Below, piece after piece: positions 1-6,624 of a stretch of 13,882 bases of DNA. Every line of letters begins with the position of its first letter. The stretch's first letter is position 1. Position numbers and translations under genes: made by a program. The stretch is taken from contig JAUXFG010000100.1 in assembly GCA_030620115.1 (NCBI GenBank), positions 1-13,882 of the forward strand. Reading direction: 5' to 3'. This DNA is from Candidatus Fermentibacterota bacterium (GTDB lineage: Bacteria > JAFGKV01). Under the pieces are notes generated by a model. That model worked only from the letters and a program-made list of their open reading frames with translations. It searched no databases and was not told the origin of the DNA.

Positions 1-342
1 AACCGCATGTTCCATTTTACAGGCAGTATCTTCGGCTTCTTCCTTTTCAATACATAGTATCTTTACAAAAAAATCAGTTAGAACAGTATGACGCTTAATA
101 ATTTCCCGGCCTGTTTTTTCACCTTGTGACGTCAGTGTGATAATATCATAAGGCGCATAATTTATCATGTTTTTGTCCGCCAGAGCATGGAGTGCCCCGG
201 TGACAGAAGAACTCCCGACCTTCAATCGTTGCGCGATTTCCTTGGACCGGGCTACTTTCTTCTCGCGAGCAATATGAAAGATTGCTTCGAGATAATCTTC
301 CTGACTCGCGCTCAGCGTCTTCTCACTCTGCATACGGCCCAT
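1..342 (-). CDS. DtxR/MntR-family metal-dependent transcriptional repressor, C-terminus cut by window edge
   Basis: Read from the reverse complement, the frame is open from ATG at 342 to the left edge (114 codons); a second in-frame ATG at 333 is an equally possible start, and neither has a strong ribosome binding site. The N-terminal part (residues about 14-70, beginning SQEDYLEAIF and including KEIAQRLKVGSSSVT) is the winged helix-turn-helix of the DtxR/MntR family. It is followed by the first part of the dimerisation domain (REIIKRH, then CKMEH at the edge). Family members bind Fe2+ or Mn2+ and repress metal uptake or homeostasis genes. The visible ligand candidates are mixed: Asp and Glu in EDYLE match the MntR pattern, while Cys-x-x-Glu-His matches DtxR Cys102/Glu105/His106. 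Metal specificity is therefore unresolved. It has no obvious link to the Pho genes about 940 bases away. Family assignment is firm; the exact subtype is not. Confidence 0.88.
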   Translation of the reverse strand, partial: MGRMQSEKTLSASQEDYLEAIFHIAREKKVARSKEIAQRLKVGSSSVTGALHALADKNMINYAPYDIITLTSQGEKTGREIIKRHTVLTDFFVKILCIEKEEAEDTACKMEHAV

Positions 343-441
343 CCAATGCTCTGATCGAGAATTTCGTCCGAAGCTTTGCGTTCGCTACCATAGTTGGTCA
401 AATCTCCAGACTCTGACCCATCATTTTTCGTTACACCGTGA

Positions 442-470
442 AAAGTACGGCATGCCGAACTTTCTGTCAA
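442..470 (-). promoter_or_regulatory. Predicted sigma70-like promoter of the DtxR/MntR-type gene
   Basis: On the minus strand a perfect -35 hexamer TTGACA (470-465) is followed after 17 bp by TACTTT (447-442), a 3-of-6 match to TATAAT. It points toward the repressor gene, with a predicted leader of about 90 nt. The -35 and spacing are good and the -10 is weak. No expression evidence is available. Confidence 0.4.
445..460. promoter_or_regulatory. Palindromic candidate operator inside the promoter spacer
   Basis: A 10-bp perfect palindrome CGGCATGCCG (448-457), extendable to 16 bp with one A:A mismatch, lies almost entirely between the predicted -35 and -10. That position would suit an autorepressor, and DtxR-family proteins bind palindromes. 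The sequence is not the classical DtxR or MntR consensus, so the binding protein is inferred only from position. Confidence 0.35.
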
Positions 471-526
471 CACTGAAACGAACCAACCGCTCAGAATAGC
501 AGAAATGATGAGGATTTATGGGAGCC

Positions 527-680
527 GTTCACGGGTTCAGCGTTCACCGTTCAGGGTTGCCTGAAGTCAGCTTGGGTTATGTGTAAGCGTTCACGGGTTC
601 AGAGTTTCCCGCTGGAAGCGGGACCTTTCAGATCCCACGAATCAGCGGTTCGATTCCCGGTGAACCCTGAACCTATGAAC
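527..680. repeat. Cluster of GTTCACGGGTTCAG repeats with hairpin
   Basis: GTTCACGGGTTCAG occurs exactly at 527-540 and 589-602. Degenerate forms lie between them, and inverted relatives (TGAACCCTGAACC and similar) lie at about 660-680, so the segment can fold back on itself. A short hairpin TCCCGCT-GGA-AGCGGGA sits at 607-623. There is no convincing coding frame. This is an intergenic repeat module of unknown function. Confidence 0.6.
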
Positions 681-722
681 CTTTCAACCCGTAAACGGAT
701 ACGCCTTGGGATCGTGCACTTG

Positions 723-822
723 TGATTCTCTGGACGATCCAGTCCCTCAGAATGATGCATAGAACATGGCATTCTGCGCCCTACCCCTGTCATTCTGAGC
801 GACTACAAGAAGCGAAGAATCT
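723..822. repeat. Composite inverted repeat, TGTCATTCTGAGCG family, copy 1
   Basis: A plus-oriented copy (788-822) starts TGTCATTCTGAGCG and ends AAGCGAAGAATCT. A degenerate copy in the opposite orientation lies at 723-756, with about 31 bases between them. The arrangement recurs at 6625-6716. Similar GTCATTCTGAGCG...GAAGAATCT sequences are, from memory, widespread intergenic repeats in diverse bacteria. No coding capacity or transposase is seen. Confidence 0.65.
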
Positions 823-897
823 CTCCTGCCGCCTCTTCTCTCATCTGAACGCCGCACGCTGTCTTCTTCAGATCACAGATCCTGATCCCGCCATTCA

Positions 898-1112
898 GAC
901 ATCCAGCATCGGGAGATCCAACTGTTCATCTCGACCCATTTCCGCAATCCGGTAATCCAGAAATTCGAGATCCGGCAGTGCCCTGTCAGCTCTTCTGGCA
1001 ATCCCGACATCCAGCATAACGAAATCCAATGATGCCCTAACCATCTCTCCCGCAATCCTGCAGTCCATGATCTTGAGATCCAGCAATTCCTCATGACCCA
1101 TTTCCTCAATCC
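898..1112. repeat. Four-copy degenerate 54-bp tandem repeat
   Basis: Four head-to-tail units lie at 898-951, 952-1005, 1006-1059 and 1060-1112 (54, 54, 54 and 53 bp). Each has the plus-strand pattern ATCCAG...GAxATCC...GCAATCC. On the minus strand one frame reads as diverged 18-residue units of the type RIAxxxxxxLDxxxLDx, ended by a stop just after the fourth unit. No start or ribosome binding site makes it a convincing gene, so I annotate it as a DNA repeat. Confidence 0.6.
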
Positions 1113-1122
1113 ATGCATCCTG

Positions 1123-1288
1123 GCCCGCACTTCTCATCGGCTTTCGTCGCGAAGCGGTGTAGTTGGCTGTGGCTGTCCCGCGGCCGACGCGGGATCGAGG
1201 AGTCCGAAGGAGCATAACGCAGTCCCGCGTCGGACGCGGGATGCCATATCGGCGGTTGCAGTCGAAAGCTGGTGAGAAGTTCGGGCTA
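1123..1288. repeat. MITE-like element with TTAGCCCGCACTTCTCACCG-type ends, copy A
   Basis: The left end (1123-1140, GCCCGCACTTCTCATCGG) and the right end (1271-1288, GGTGAGAAGTTCGGGCTA) are imperfect inverted repeats. Inside are two strong hairpins, TCCCGCG/CGCGGGA at 1176-1194 and TCCCGCGT/ACGCGGGA at 1223-1241. Between them is a 25-bp block (1195-1219) shared with copy B at 23 of 25 positions. There is no open frame for a transposase, so any mobility would be in trans. The right end overlaps the phoU stop codon. No flanking target duplication was identified. Confidence 0.7.
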
Positions 1289-1957
1289 AGGGGCCAGGAA
1301 ATCCTCGGTTTGGTGGCGGACGATGTCGCCTTCGGCCATATAGATGACATCCTCGGCGATGTTCGTCGCGAGGTCAGCGATTCGTTCGAGATGACGACTG
1401 ATGCTCAGCGTATGAAGCAAGACGTCAGATCCCTCTGGTTGCTGGCGAAACATCTCTTCTGCTTCTTTGAACATCTGCCGATTCATCTCATCAACCTCGT
1501 CATCAGAAATGCATACCTTCCTTGCTAAGGAGGGATCGATGTTCACCAGGGCATCGAGACTGTCCTTGAGCATCTGCTGCACAAGCCGAGCCATGCCCTG
1601 GAAATCGAAGAACGGTGCGGTTCGACCCCGCGTGGCCAGGAACAAAGCGCGTTCAGCGATATTCACGGCCAGATCCCCGATTCGTTCGAGATCGTTGTTG
1701 ATCTTCAATACCGCGACAATAAATCGAAGATCAATGGCCACGGGCTGATGGAGGGCCAGGATTTTCAGGCACTCCTCTTCGATATCGACCTCCATCTGGT
1801 CGATATTCTCATCTGCTTGAATCACATGCCGAGCCAAATCGGCATCCCGGTTCTGAATCGAATCAACCGCCCGCTGAACGCTTTCCTCAACAACCGCGCT
1901 CAATGCCAGAATCTGACGCTTGAGTCGCCCAAGTTCCCGCTCCAAATGCTTTCCCAT
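1286..1957 (-). CDS. phoU: PhoU, phosphate-signalling regulator
   Basis: This 223-residue protein has the two-repeat PhoU architecture: two three-helix bundles, each with the metal-binding ExxxD signature, at ERIGD (91-95, followed by LAVNIAE) and ERIAD (191-195, followed by LATNIAEDVIYMAEG). Length is typical. PhoU is a cytoplasmic peripheral protein that links the Pst transporter to PhoR and keeps the Pho response off when phosphate is plentiful. The ATG at 1957 is preceded by a good ribosome binding site (GGAGGG, about 7 bases upstream). It is the last gene of the cluster and lies 87 bp after pstB; that gap contains no obvious promoter. Its TAG stop is formed by the terminal repeat of element A, so the last codons border the repeat directly. 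Identification is firm. Confidence 0.96.
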   Translation of the reverse strand: MGKHLERELGRLKRQILALSAVVEESVQRAVDSIQNRDADLARHVIQADENIDQMEVDIEEECLKILALHQPVAIDLRFIVAVLKINNDLERIGDLAVNIAERALFLATRGRTAPFFDFQGMARLVQQMLKDSLDALVNIDPSLARKVCISDDEVDEMNRQMFKEAEEMFRQQPEGSDVLLHTLSISRHLERIADLATNIAEDVIYMAEGDIVRHQTEDFLAP

Positions 1958-2044
1958 GATTCAACCCTCCGTATCGTGCTCGGAAGTGAAGCTGTCAGTT
2001 CTCGGTTGTCTGTCCTCTCTCCTGCATCCTCATTCCCTGGCTAC

Positions 2045-2866
2045 TCATCCGAATCTCCCCGTGATGTAATCCTCGGTCTGTTTCTTCGTGGGCTTGGTGA
2101 ACAAGGCATTCGTTTTCCCAAATTCCACGAGCACCCCCTCGTAGAAGAAGGCGGTCAAATCGCTGATCCGAGCAGCCTGCTGCATGTTGTGGGTGACAAT
2201 GACGATGGTGTACCTGCCCCGCAGCTCACCAATAAGATCCTCGATCCTTGCGGTAGACTGGGGGTCCAGTGCGGAGGTCGGTTCGTCCATGAGCAAGACC
2301 TCCGGGTCTACGGCCAATGCGCGAGCGATGCAGAGTCGTTGTTGCTGCCCGCCCGAAAGGCCAAGCGCATTCTGCCCCAGCCGATCCTTGACCTCATCCC
2401 ATATCGCTGCTCGATGCAGGCTGTGCTCCACGATCTGGGCCAGTTTCCCTTTGTTCTTGATGCCCTGGAGCCGTGGCCCGTAGGCCACATTGTCGAACAC
2501 CGATTTAGGAAAGGGATTGGGCTTCTGGAACACCATGCCAACCCGTTGGCGCAGAGCCACTGCATCCACGTCACGACCGTAAATATCCGTTTCGTCGAAG
2601 AACAGGTTTCCTTGGGCAAAGCAGCCGGGGATTAAATCGTTCATCCGGTTGATGGCCCGCAAGAAAGTACTCTTGCCGCACCCACTTGGACCAATGATTG
2701 CAGTAACCAGTCCAACCGGGATATCGAAGGTGACCTCCTTGACCGCCTCATTTGTTCGATAAAAAACCGAGAACTCGCGGGCTGAAACATGTGCTTCTGT
2801 GGGTTCCTGGAAAGAGCTCGGCCTTGTTGGTGGGCGTACGGTCGAGAGCAATGTTCTAGCCTGCAT
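2045..2866 (-). CDS. pstB: PstB, phosphate ABC transporter ATP-binding protein
   Basis: The 273 residues carry all motifs of a functional PstB: Walker [10 protein letters not shown] (59-67), Q-loop Gln114, signature LSGGQQQR (170-177), Walker B VLLMDEP (190-196, catalytic Glu195), H-loop His226 and the family C-terminus [13 protein letters not shown]. It hydrolyses ATP on the cytoplasmic face of PstCA to drive phosphate import. The family core starts near residue 28 (SAREFSVFY), so about 26 residues are an unusual N-terminal extension. The only in-frame ATG is at 2866, inside the terminal repeat of element B (MQA are encoded by the repeat end), with a GGTGAGAA stretch just upstream. A TTG at codon 6 is an alternative; codon 27 is GTT, which is not a usual start. 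Function is firm; the start is less so. Confidence 0.96.
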   Translation of the reverse strand: MQARTLLSTVRPPTRPSSFQEPTEAHVSAREFSVFYRTNEAVKEVTFDIPVGLVTAIIGPSGCGKSTFLRAINRMNDLIPGCFAQGNLFFDETDIYGRDVDAVALRQRVGMVFQKPNPFPKSVFDNVAYGPRLQGIKNKGKLAQIVEHSLHRAAIWDEVKDRLGQNALGLSGGQQQRLCIARALAVDPEVLLMDEPTSALDPQSTARIEDLIGELRGRYTIVIVTHNMQQAARISDLTAFFYEGVLVEFGKTNALFTKPTKKQTEDYITGRFG

Positions 2867-3040
2867 TTCTCACCGGCTCTCGTCGCGAAGCGGGGAAGTT
2901 GGCTTTGGCTGCGAGGCTTGCGACCGAGGACAACGCAGTCGTATCCCCTGCGATACGTCGAGGAGTCCGAAGAAGCGTAACGAAGCAGGCACTGCCAAAT
3001 ACGACGCTGGAGCAGATAGTCGGTGAGAAGTGCGGGCTAA
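2857..3040. repeat. MITE-like element with TTAGCCCGCACTTCTCACCG-type ends, copy B
   Basis: The left end (2857-2876) and right end (3021-3040, reverse complement TTAGCCCGCACTTCTCACCG) are inverted repeats, and the 184 bp between genes are essentially all element. It shares with copy A the block following the left end (TCGTCGCGAAGCGG then AGTTGGCT) and the 25-bp block at 2958-2982. Its internal hairpin is different (CGTATC/GATACG, 2940-2957). It separates pstA from pstB, genes that are usually tightly packed, and its left end holds the pstB start codon. Confidence 0.72.
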
Positions 3041-3046
3041 CCATCC

Positions 3047-4393
3047 TCATCCTCTCAGCTTCTTGGAAATCCTCGCCCGCAGAACGATTGCCGTGATATT
3101 AAGAAGAAGAACCAGCAAGACCAGGGTAAGCACCATGCCATACTGTATATGTCGGATCTCATCCACTGCCTCGTGCTCTGTGGCCAGGTTGTAGATGTTC
3201 CACGACAACGCAGGGGTGGGCTGGGAGATGGTCTCCCAAAACTTGAGGGGCTGCCCCACGCTCACGGCAGCGGTGAAGATGATGGGAGCAGTCTCGCCCG
3301 CAGCCCGCCCCATGCTGATGACAATACTCGTCAGAATGCCGGGAAGCGCCGCGGGGAGAATGACGGTCACCACGGTCCACCATTTCCCTGCCCCCAAGCT
3401 GAGGGCCGCCTCTCTATAGGTGTGGGGCACGGCCCTGATCGCCTCTTCAGAAGCGCGGATCACTGTGGGCAAGACAAGAAGAGCCAGGGTCAGTGATCCA
3501 GCCAACACGCTCTTTGATTCGGATATGCTGAGCGTGTTCAGGAAAAACGCCAACCCGAAAAGGCCAAACACGATGCTGGGAACCCCGGCAAGGGAGCTTA
3601 TGCAGGTGCGAAGGAGCTGAATGCCTGAGCTGTCGCCTGCATACTCAACCAGATAGATGGCCGCAATGATTCCCATGGGAATCGCGAAGATCATTGCCAT
3701 TATTGTCAGGTAGAGCGTGCCCAACACCTCAGGCCCAATGCCCCCGAAAAAGTGCGCATCAAGGGACCTGTCGAACAGGAATCGCCAATAGAAAGTGGTC
3801 CGTGGAAGGAACATTTGCTCCATGTTCTCTTCCACGTAGGCAAATAGCGGCTGAAGCGAGGTGCCGCGAAATTTCTGCTCCCGCGGGACAAGGATTTTCC
3901 TCCCCATTTGAGCTCTGTCCGAATAGTCATACTCCTCGATATAGAGAAGACGCCCTAGTTTGACCTTCGCCTGATCCCATCTGGTTTCCCCGTACTGATC
4001 GCGAATGAGAATGGGTCTCTTCTTCCCAGGGAGAGGGCCTAACAACTCGACGACAAGATCCTCGACTTCTCGCATCGATTTCCGACGCTGAATCCTATCT
4101 CCGAAACTGAGCCTTTGGGGTTCTTCCTTGAATGCTGCTATCATATCGTACACCGGGGCCCGGGCGGCTCTGACCTGATCCAATTCAGCTTCGATCATAT
4201 CCCTATCACCGCGATGGAATTTCTCCATCATCAGGCGCCGATGCTCGATGGTCCCCTGGAAGACTGCCGCTCCCATCCCCCGCCCGAATATGGGGGCAAG
4301 GATGACCAGGAGGGATGCAGCCATAAACCCGATTGAAAGGAAACCAAGCCCACTAAACGAGCGATCCAAGAGCTTGCGAGTTCTAAGCCGCAC
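3047..4393 (-). CDS. pstA: PstA, phosphate ABC transporter permease with large N-terminal extracytoplasmic insertion
   Basis: This inner-membrane permease pairs with PstC to form the phosphate channel. Residues about 217-448 are the conserved PstA core (GGIGPEVLGTLYLT, several membrane helices, and the EAA loop REAALSLGAGKWWTVV near 327-342 followed by RAAGETAPIIF). At 448 residues it is about 150 longer than E. coli PstA. The excess is a charged soluble segment (about 45-215) between the first membrane helix (about 15-36) and the rest. Longer PstA proteins with an N-terminal domain (Pfam DUF3333) are known, and this may be one. The start is GTG at 4393, one base after the pstC stop, with AGGGG upstream, which suggests translational coupling. 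Stop is TGA at 3049-3047; element B begins 7 bases further on. Confidence 0.95.
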   Translation of the reverse strand: MRLRTRKLLDRSFSGLGFLSIGFMAASLLVILAPIFGRGMGAAVFQGTIEHRRLMMEKFHRGDRDMIEAELDQVRAARAPVYDMIAAFKEEPQRLSFGDRIQRRKSMREVEDLVVELLGPLPGKKRPILIRDQYGETRWDQAKVKLGRLLYIEEYDYSDRAQMGRKILVPREQKFRGTSLQPLFAYVEENMEQMFLPRTTFYWRFLFDRSLDAHFFGGIGPEVLGTLYLTIMAMIFAIPMGIIAAIYLVEYAGDSSGIQLLRTCISSLAGVPSIVFGLFGLAFFLNTLSISESKSVLAGSLTLALLVLPTVIRASEEAIRAVPHTYREAALSLGAGKWWTVVTVILPAALPGILTSIVISMGRAAGETAPIIFTAAVSVGQPLKFWETISQPTPALSWNIYNLATEHEAVDEIRHIQYGMVLTLVLLVLLLNITAIVLRARISKKLRG

Positions 4394-4394
4394 C

Positions 4395-5582
4395 TCACGT
4401 CCCCTGGGTTTTTCTCATGGCTCGTCTTCTCACCGTCTCGCTTGCCAGATTGCTGAAGAAGGAAATGAGAAGCAGGCAAGCAGCCATGGCGAAGAGCACA
4501 TGATACCGAGCCGATCCAGTGACATGATCAGCCTCGCCCATGTCTCCGGCTATGGTGGCCGTCAATGTCCGTATCGGCTCGAGATAGTTGTACCATGGAT
4601 GAGGAATCTGCGCAGCGTTTCCCGAGGCCATCCATACCACCATGGTCTCCCCTATGGCGCGCATGACTCCGAGAATCACCGCAGCCAGAATCCCACTGCT
4701 CGCCGCGGGGAGCACCACCTTCATCATTGTCTCGGCCCTTGTCGCGCCTAATGCATAGCTCCCCTCGCGGAGCTCTCGGCCCACTGCCTGAAGAGCATCC
4801 TCTGAAACGCTGACTACTGTCGGCAGTGCCATAATGCCGAGGATAAGAGATACATTGAGCGCATTGGTGCCGCTGGAGATCTCCAGACCCGTCAATCTTC
4901 TCCCAAGCAAGGCGAGGGCAAGAAGCCCAAGGCCCACAAGGAGCGCTGTCGTACTGATCCTGATCAATCCCCGATGCGTGCCCGCCAAACGCTGCGAGAA
5001 TAGATCTCCCAGCACCGTCGCGCCAAGAAAGAGAAGTGGAAGGCCCACTACATATACGACAATCGAAAGTATCTGCCCCCCCTGCTCCTGAAGCATAGGC
5101 GCAAGGACAACAAGCGCAAAGAATCCATACGCAACTGAGGGAATGGCGGCCAGTATCTCGATGACCGGCTTCGCCATTTGACGCAGATGAAATGGGAGTA
5201 CGTCGCTGAGGCAGATGGACGCGGCAATGCCCAATGGGACTGAGACCATCACCGCGCCCAGAGTGACGAGCCCACTGCCGGCAAAAATTGCAAGGGCTCC
5301 AAACTCGGACGGTTCCCCGGATGGGTACCATCGAGAGCTCGAAAAGAACTCCGTGAGCCCACGGAGCTGGAAAAAGGGCAGGGCGTCTCTGAAGATGAAG
5401 TAGAAGATGAAAAGGATGGCGACTGCGGATAGGGATGTGATGGTGAGCAAGAATCCATGTCCTATAATGGAGGCCCGCCGCTTATGGCGGCCGGCACTCT
5501 TGGAAAGGAGCAGACTTGCTTTGCGACCGCCGGATGTGCGGCTCCAAATTCCCGCTCTATCCTCCTGCTCCAACAGTCTCAT
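4395..5582 (-). CDS. pstC: PstC, phosphate ABC transporter permease
   Basis: The partner permease of PstA has 395 residues (E. coli PstC is about 319). Visible features are a first helix at about 42-65, the family stretch IEILAAIPSVAYGFFALVVLAP (from 141), the segment MALPTVVSVSEDAL (251-264), and the EAA loop EGSYALGATRAETMMKVV (273-290) followed by MRAIGETMVVWMA. Two departures are seen. There is a basic cytoplasmic N-terminus of about 40 residues. There is also an insertion of about 70 residues (about 165-235) with two extra hydrophobic stretches between conserved core helices. The ATG at 5582 has GGGGAG about 11 bases upstream. The gene sits 47 bp after pstS and is contiguous with pstA, consistent with one transcript. 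Confidence 0.95.
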   Translation of the reverse strand: MRLLEQEDRAGIWSRTSGGRKASLLLSKSAGRHKRRASIIGHGFLLTITSLSAVAILFIFYFIFRDALPFFQLRGLTEFFSSSRWYPSGEPSEFGALAIFAGSGLVTLGAVMVSVPLGIAASICLSDVLPFHLRQMAKPVIEILAAIPSVAYGFFALVVLAPMLQEQGGQILSIVVYVVGLPLLFLGATVLGDLFSQRLAGTHRGLIRISTTALLVGLGLLALALLGRRLTGLEISSGTNALNVSLILGIMALPTVVSVSEDALQAVGRELREGSYALGATRAETMMKVVLPAASSGILAAVILGVMRAIGETMVVWMASGNAAQIPHPWYNYLEPIRTLTATIAGDMGEADHVTGSARYHVLFAMAACLLLISFFSNLASETVRRRAMRKTQGT

Positions 5583-5629
5583 GAAGCTGTTCCGCTCCCC
5601 ATCACCTATCGTCTATCACCCATTCCCCG

Positions 5630-6451
5630 CTAATACGACGTCACCGGCACGAACCCGATGGCCTCAATAATCTCCTGGCCATTGGGGCTAAGATGCAGCG
5701 TCACCAACGCGTGCAGATGACCGCCAAGCTCTGGATAGCCATTCGTGAACATGAACAGTGGACGTGAAATGGGATAGGTGCCGCTGGAAACGGTCAACAT
5801 GGTTGGCTCGATACCGTTGATCTTCAGAGGCTTGACCGTATGATCGATAAACCCGAGCCCCACGTATCCAATAGCCGCTGGTGTGGTCTGAACCCGCTGC
5901 CGAGCGCCACCATTGGAGCCGACATATTCAACGCTTGCCGCCATCTTCTGCTTGTTCATCACCAGCTTCGCGAAGGTCTCGTAGGTGCCGCTGTTGGTGT
6001 CTCGGCTGATTGCTATGATCTTCTTGTTCGGCCCGCCCAACTCCTTCCAATTCGTAACAGTGCCCAGGTAGATATCACGAACCTGCTCCACCGATAGACC
6101 CGAGATCGGATTGCTGGGATGGACCAAAACCGCGATACCGTCCATGGCCACGACATGGGCAACGGGGAAAACGCCGGCTTCCACCGCCGCGTTGAACTCC
6201 TTGTCCTTCATGAATCGTGACATATCGGCAATATCACATGTCCCGTTGATCAGGCTCTTTGCGCCGTTGCCACTCCCCGACTCACTAACCGTGATATTCA
6301 CCCCTGGATTCTGCTCCATGTAGTACTCTGAAAATGCCTTGGCAATGGGCCCCACTGTGGTGGAACCATCAATGGCGATCCTCTCGTCAGCAACTGCACT
6401 ACCGATAAGCACAAAAGAAAGCCCGATAATACTAAGTAGTTTCCAGTTCAT
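5630..6451 (-). CDS. pstS: PstS, periplasmic phosphate-binding protein
   Basis: The 273-residue precursor has a signal peptide at about 1-21 (hydrophobic LLSIIGLSFVLIGSAVA, cleavage probably after SAVA). The mature part is a PstS-type two-lobed binding protein. Family motifs for phosphate contacts are DGSTTVGP (28-35), SGSGNGAKSL (58-67), DIADMSR (73-79) and SRDTNSGTYE (149-158). It captures phosphate in the periplasm and delivers it to PstCA. The ATG at 6451 has AAGGAAGGAAA just upstream. It is the first transporter gene, and its 426-bp leader contains two repeat elements. No lipobox is visible, so the protein is probably soluble. Confidence 0.96.
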   Translation of the reverse strand: MNWKLLSIIGLSFVLIGSAVADERIAIDGSTTVGPIAKAFSEYYMEQNPGVNITVSESGSGNGAKSLINGTCDIADMSRFMKDKEFNAAVEAGVFPVAHVVAMDGIAVLVHPSNPISGLSVEQVRDIYLGTVTNWKELGGPNKKIIAISRDTNSGTYETFAKLVMNKQKMAASVEYVGSNGGARQRVQTTPAAIGYVGLGFIDHTVKPLKINGIEPTMLTVSSGTYPISRPLFMFTNGYPELGGHLHALVTLHLSPNGQEIIEAIGFVPVTSY

Positions 6452-6496
6452 GTGCGTTTCCTTCCTTTTCCTTGTGTCTTTGGTCCCTGATCTGGT

Positions 6497-6592
6497 AGCT
6501 TCTCAATAAGCCCGTGCATCCGACCTCCTCCCCCTTTGCTAAAGGGGGATTGAGGGGGATTTCTCCGATGCTGCACTGACTTATTGAGAGCT
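6497..6592. repeat. Short inverted-repeat element with CCCCCTTT hairpin core
   Basis: The ends AGCTTCTCAATAAG (left) and CTTATTGAGAGCT (right) are inverted repeats about 96 bp apart. The similarity continues inward, GTGCATC against GATGCTGCAC. At the centre is a perfect hairpin TCCCCCTTT-GCT-AAAGGGGGA (6529-6549) followed by TTGAGGGGGAT. Hairpins of this TCCCCCTTT/AAAGGGGGA type are common intergenic repeats. It lies in the pstS leader with no T-tract, so I do not call it a terminator. Confidence 0.6.
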
Positions 6593-6624
6593 TTCCTGAT
6601 CTGCCATCCCCTCCCCAGATTGTC

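Noticed and set aside
645-680. A GGTTCGATTCCCG stretch resembling a tRNA T-arm.
   Set aside because: The flanking bases do not form a five-pair T-stem, and no acceptor, D-arm or anticodon arm can be drawn. The sequence belongs to the GTTCACGGGTTCAG repeat cluster.
895-1350. A 151-codon minus-strand open frame covering the 54-bp array and the 3' part of phoU.
   Set aside because: Its start lies inside phoU in another frame with no ribosome binding site, and the middle passes through element A. The apparent repeat protein is explained by the DNA tandem repeat.
1748-2635. A long plus-strand open frame (295 codons) opposite phoU and pstB.
   Set aside because: It is antisense to two firmly identified genes and has no recognisable domain.
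4528-5331. A 267-codon minus-strand frame overlapping pstC.
   Set aside because: It is a shadow in another frame of the clearly conserved pstC coding sequence; its composition is not protein-like.
6529-6549. CCCCCTTT/AAAGGGGG hairpin as an intrinsic terminator of the porin transcript.
   Set aside because: There is no U-tract after the stem in either direction, and it sits inside an inverted-repeat element of its own.
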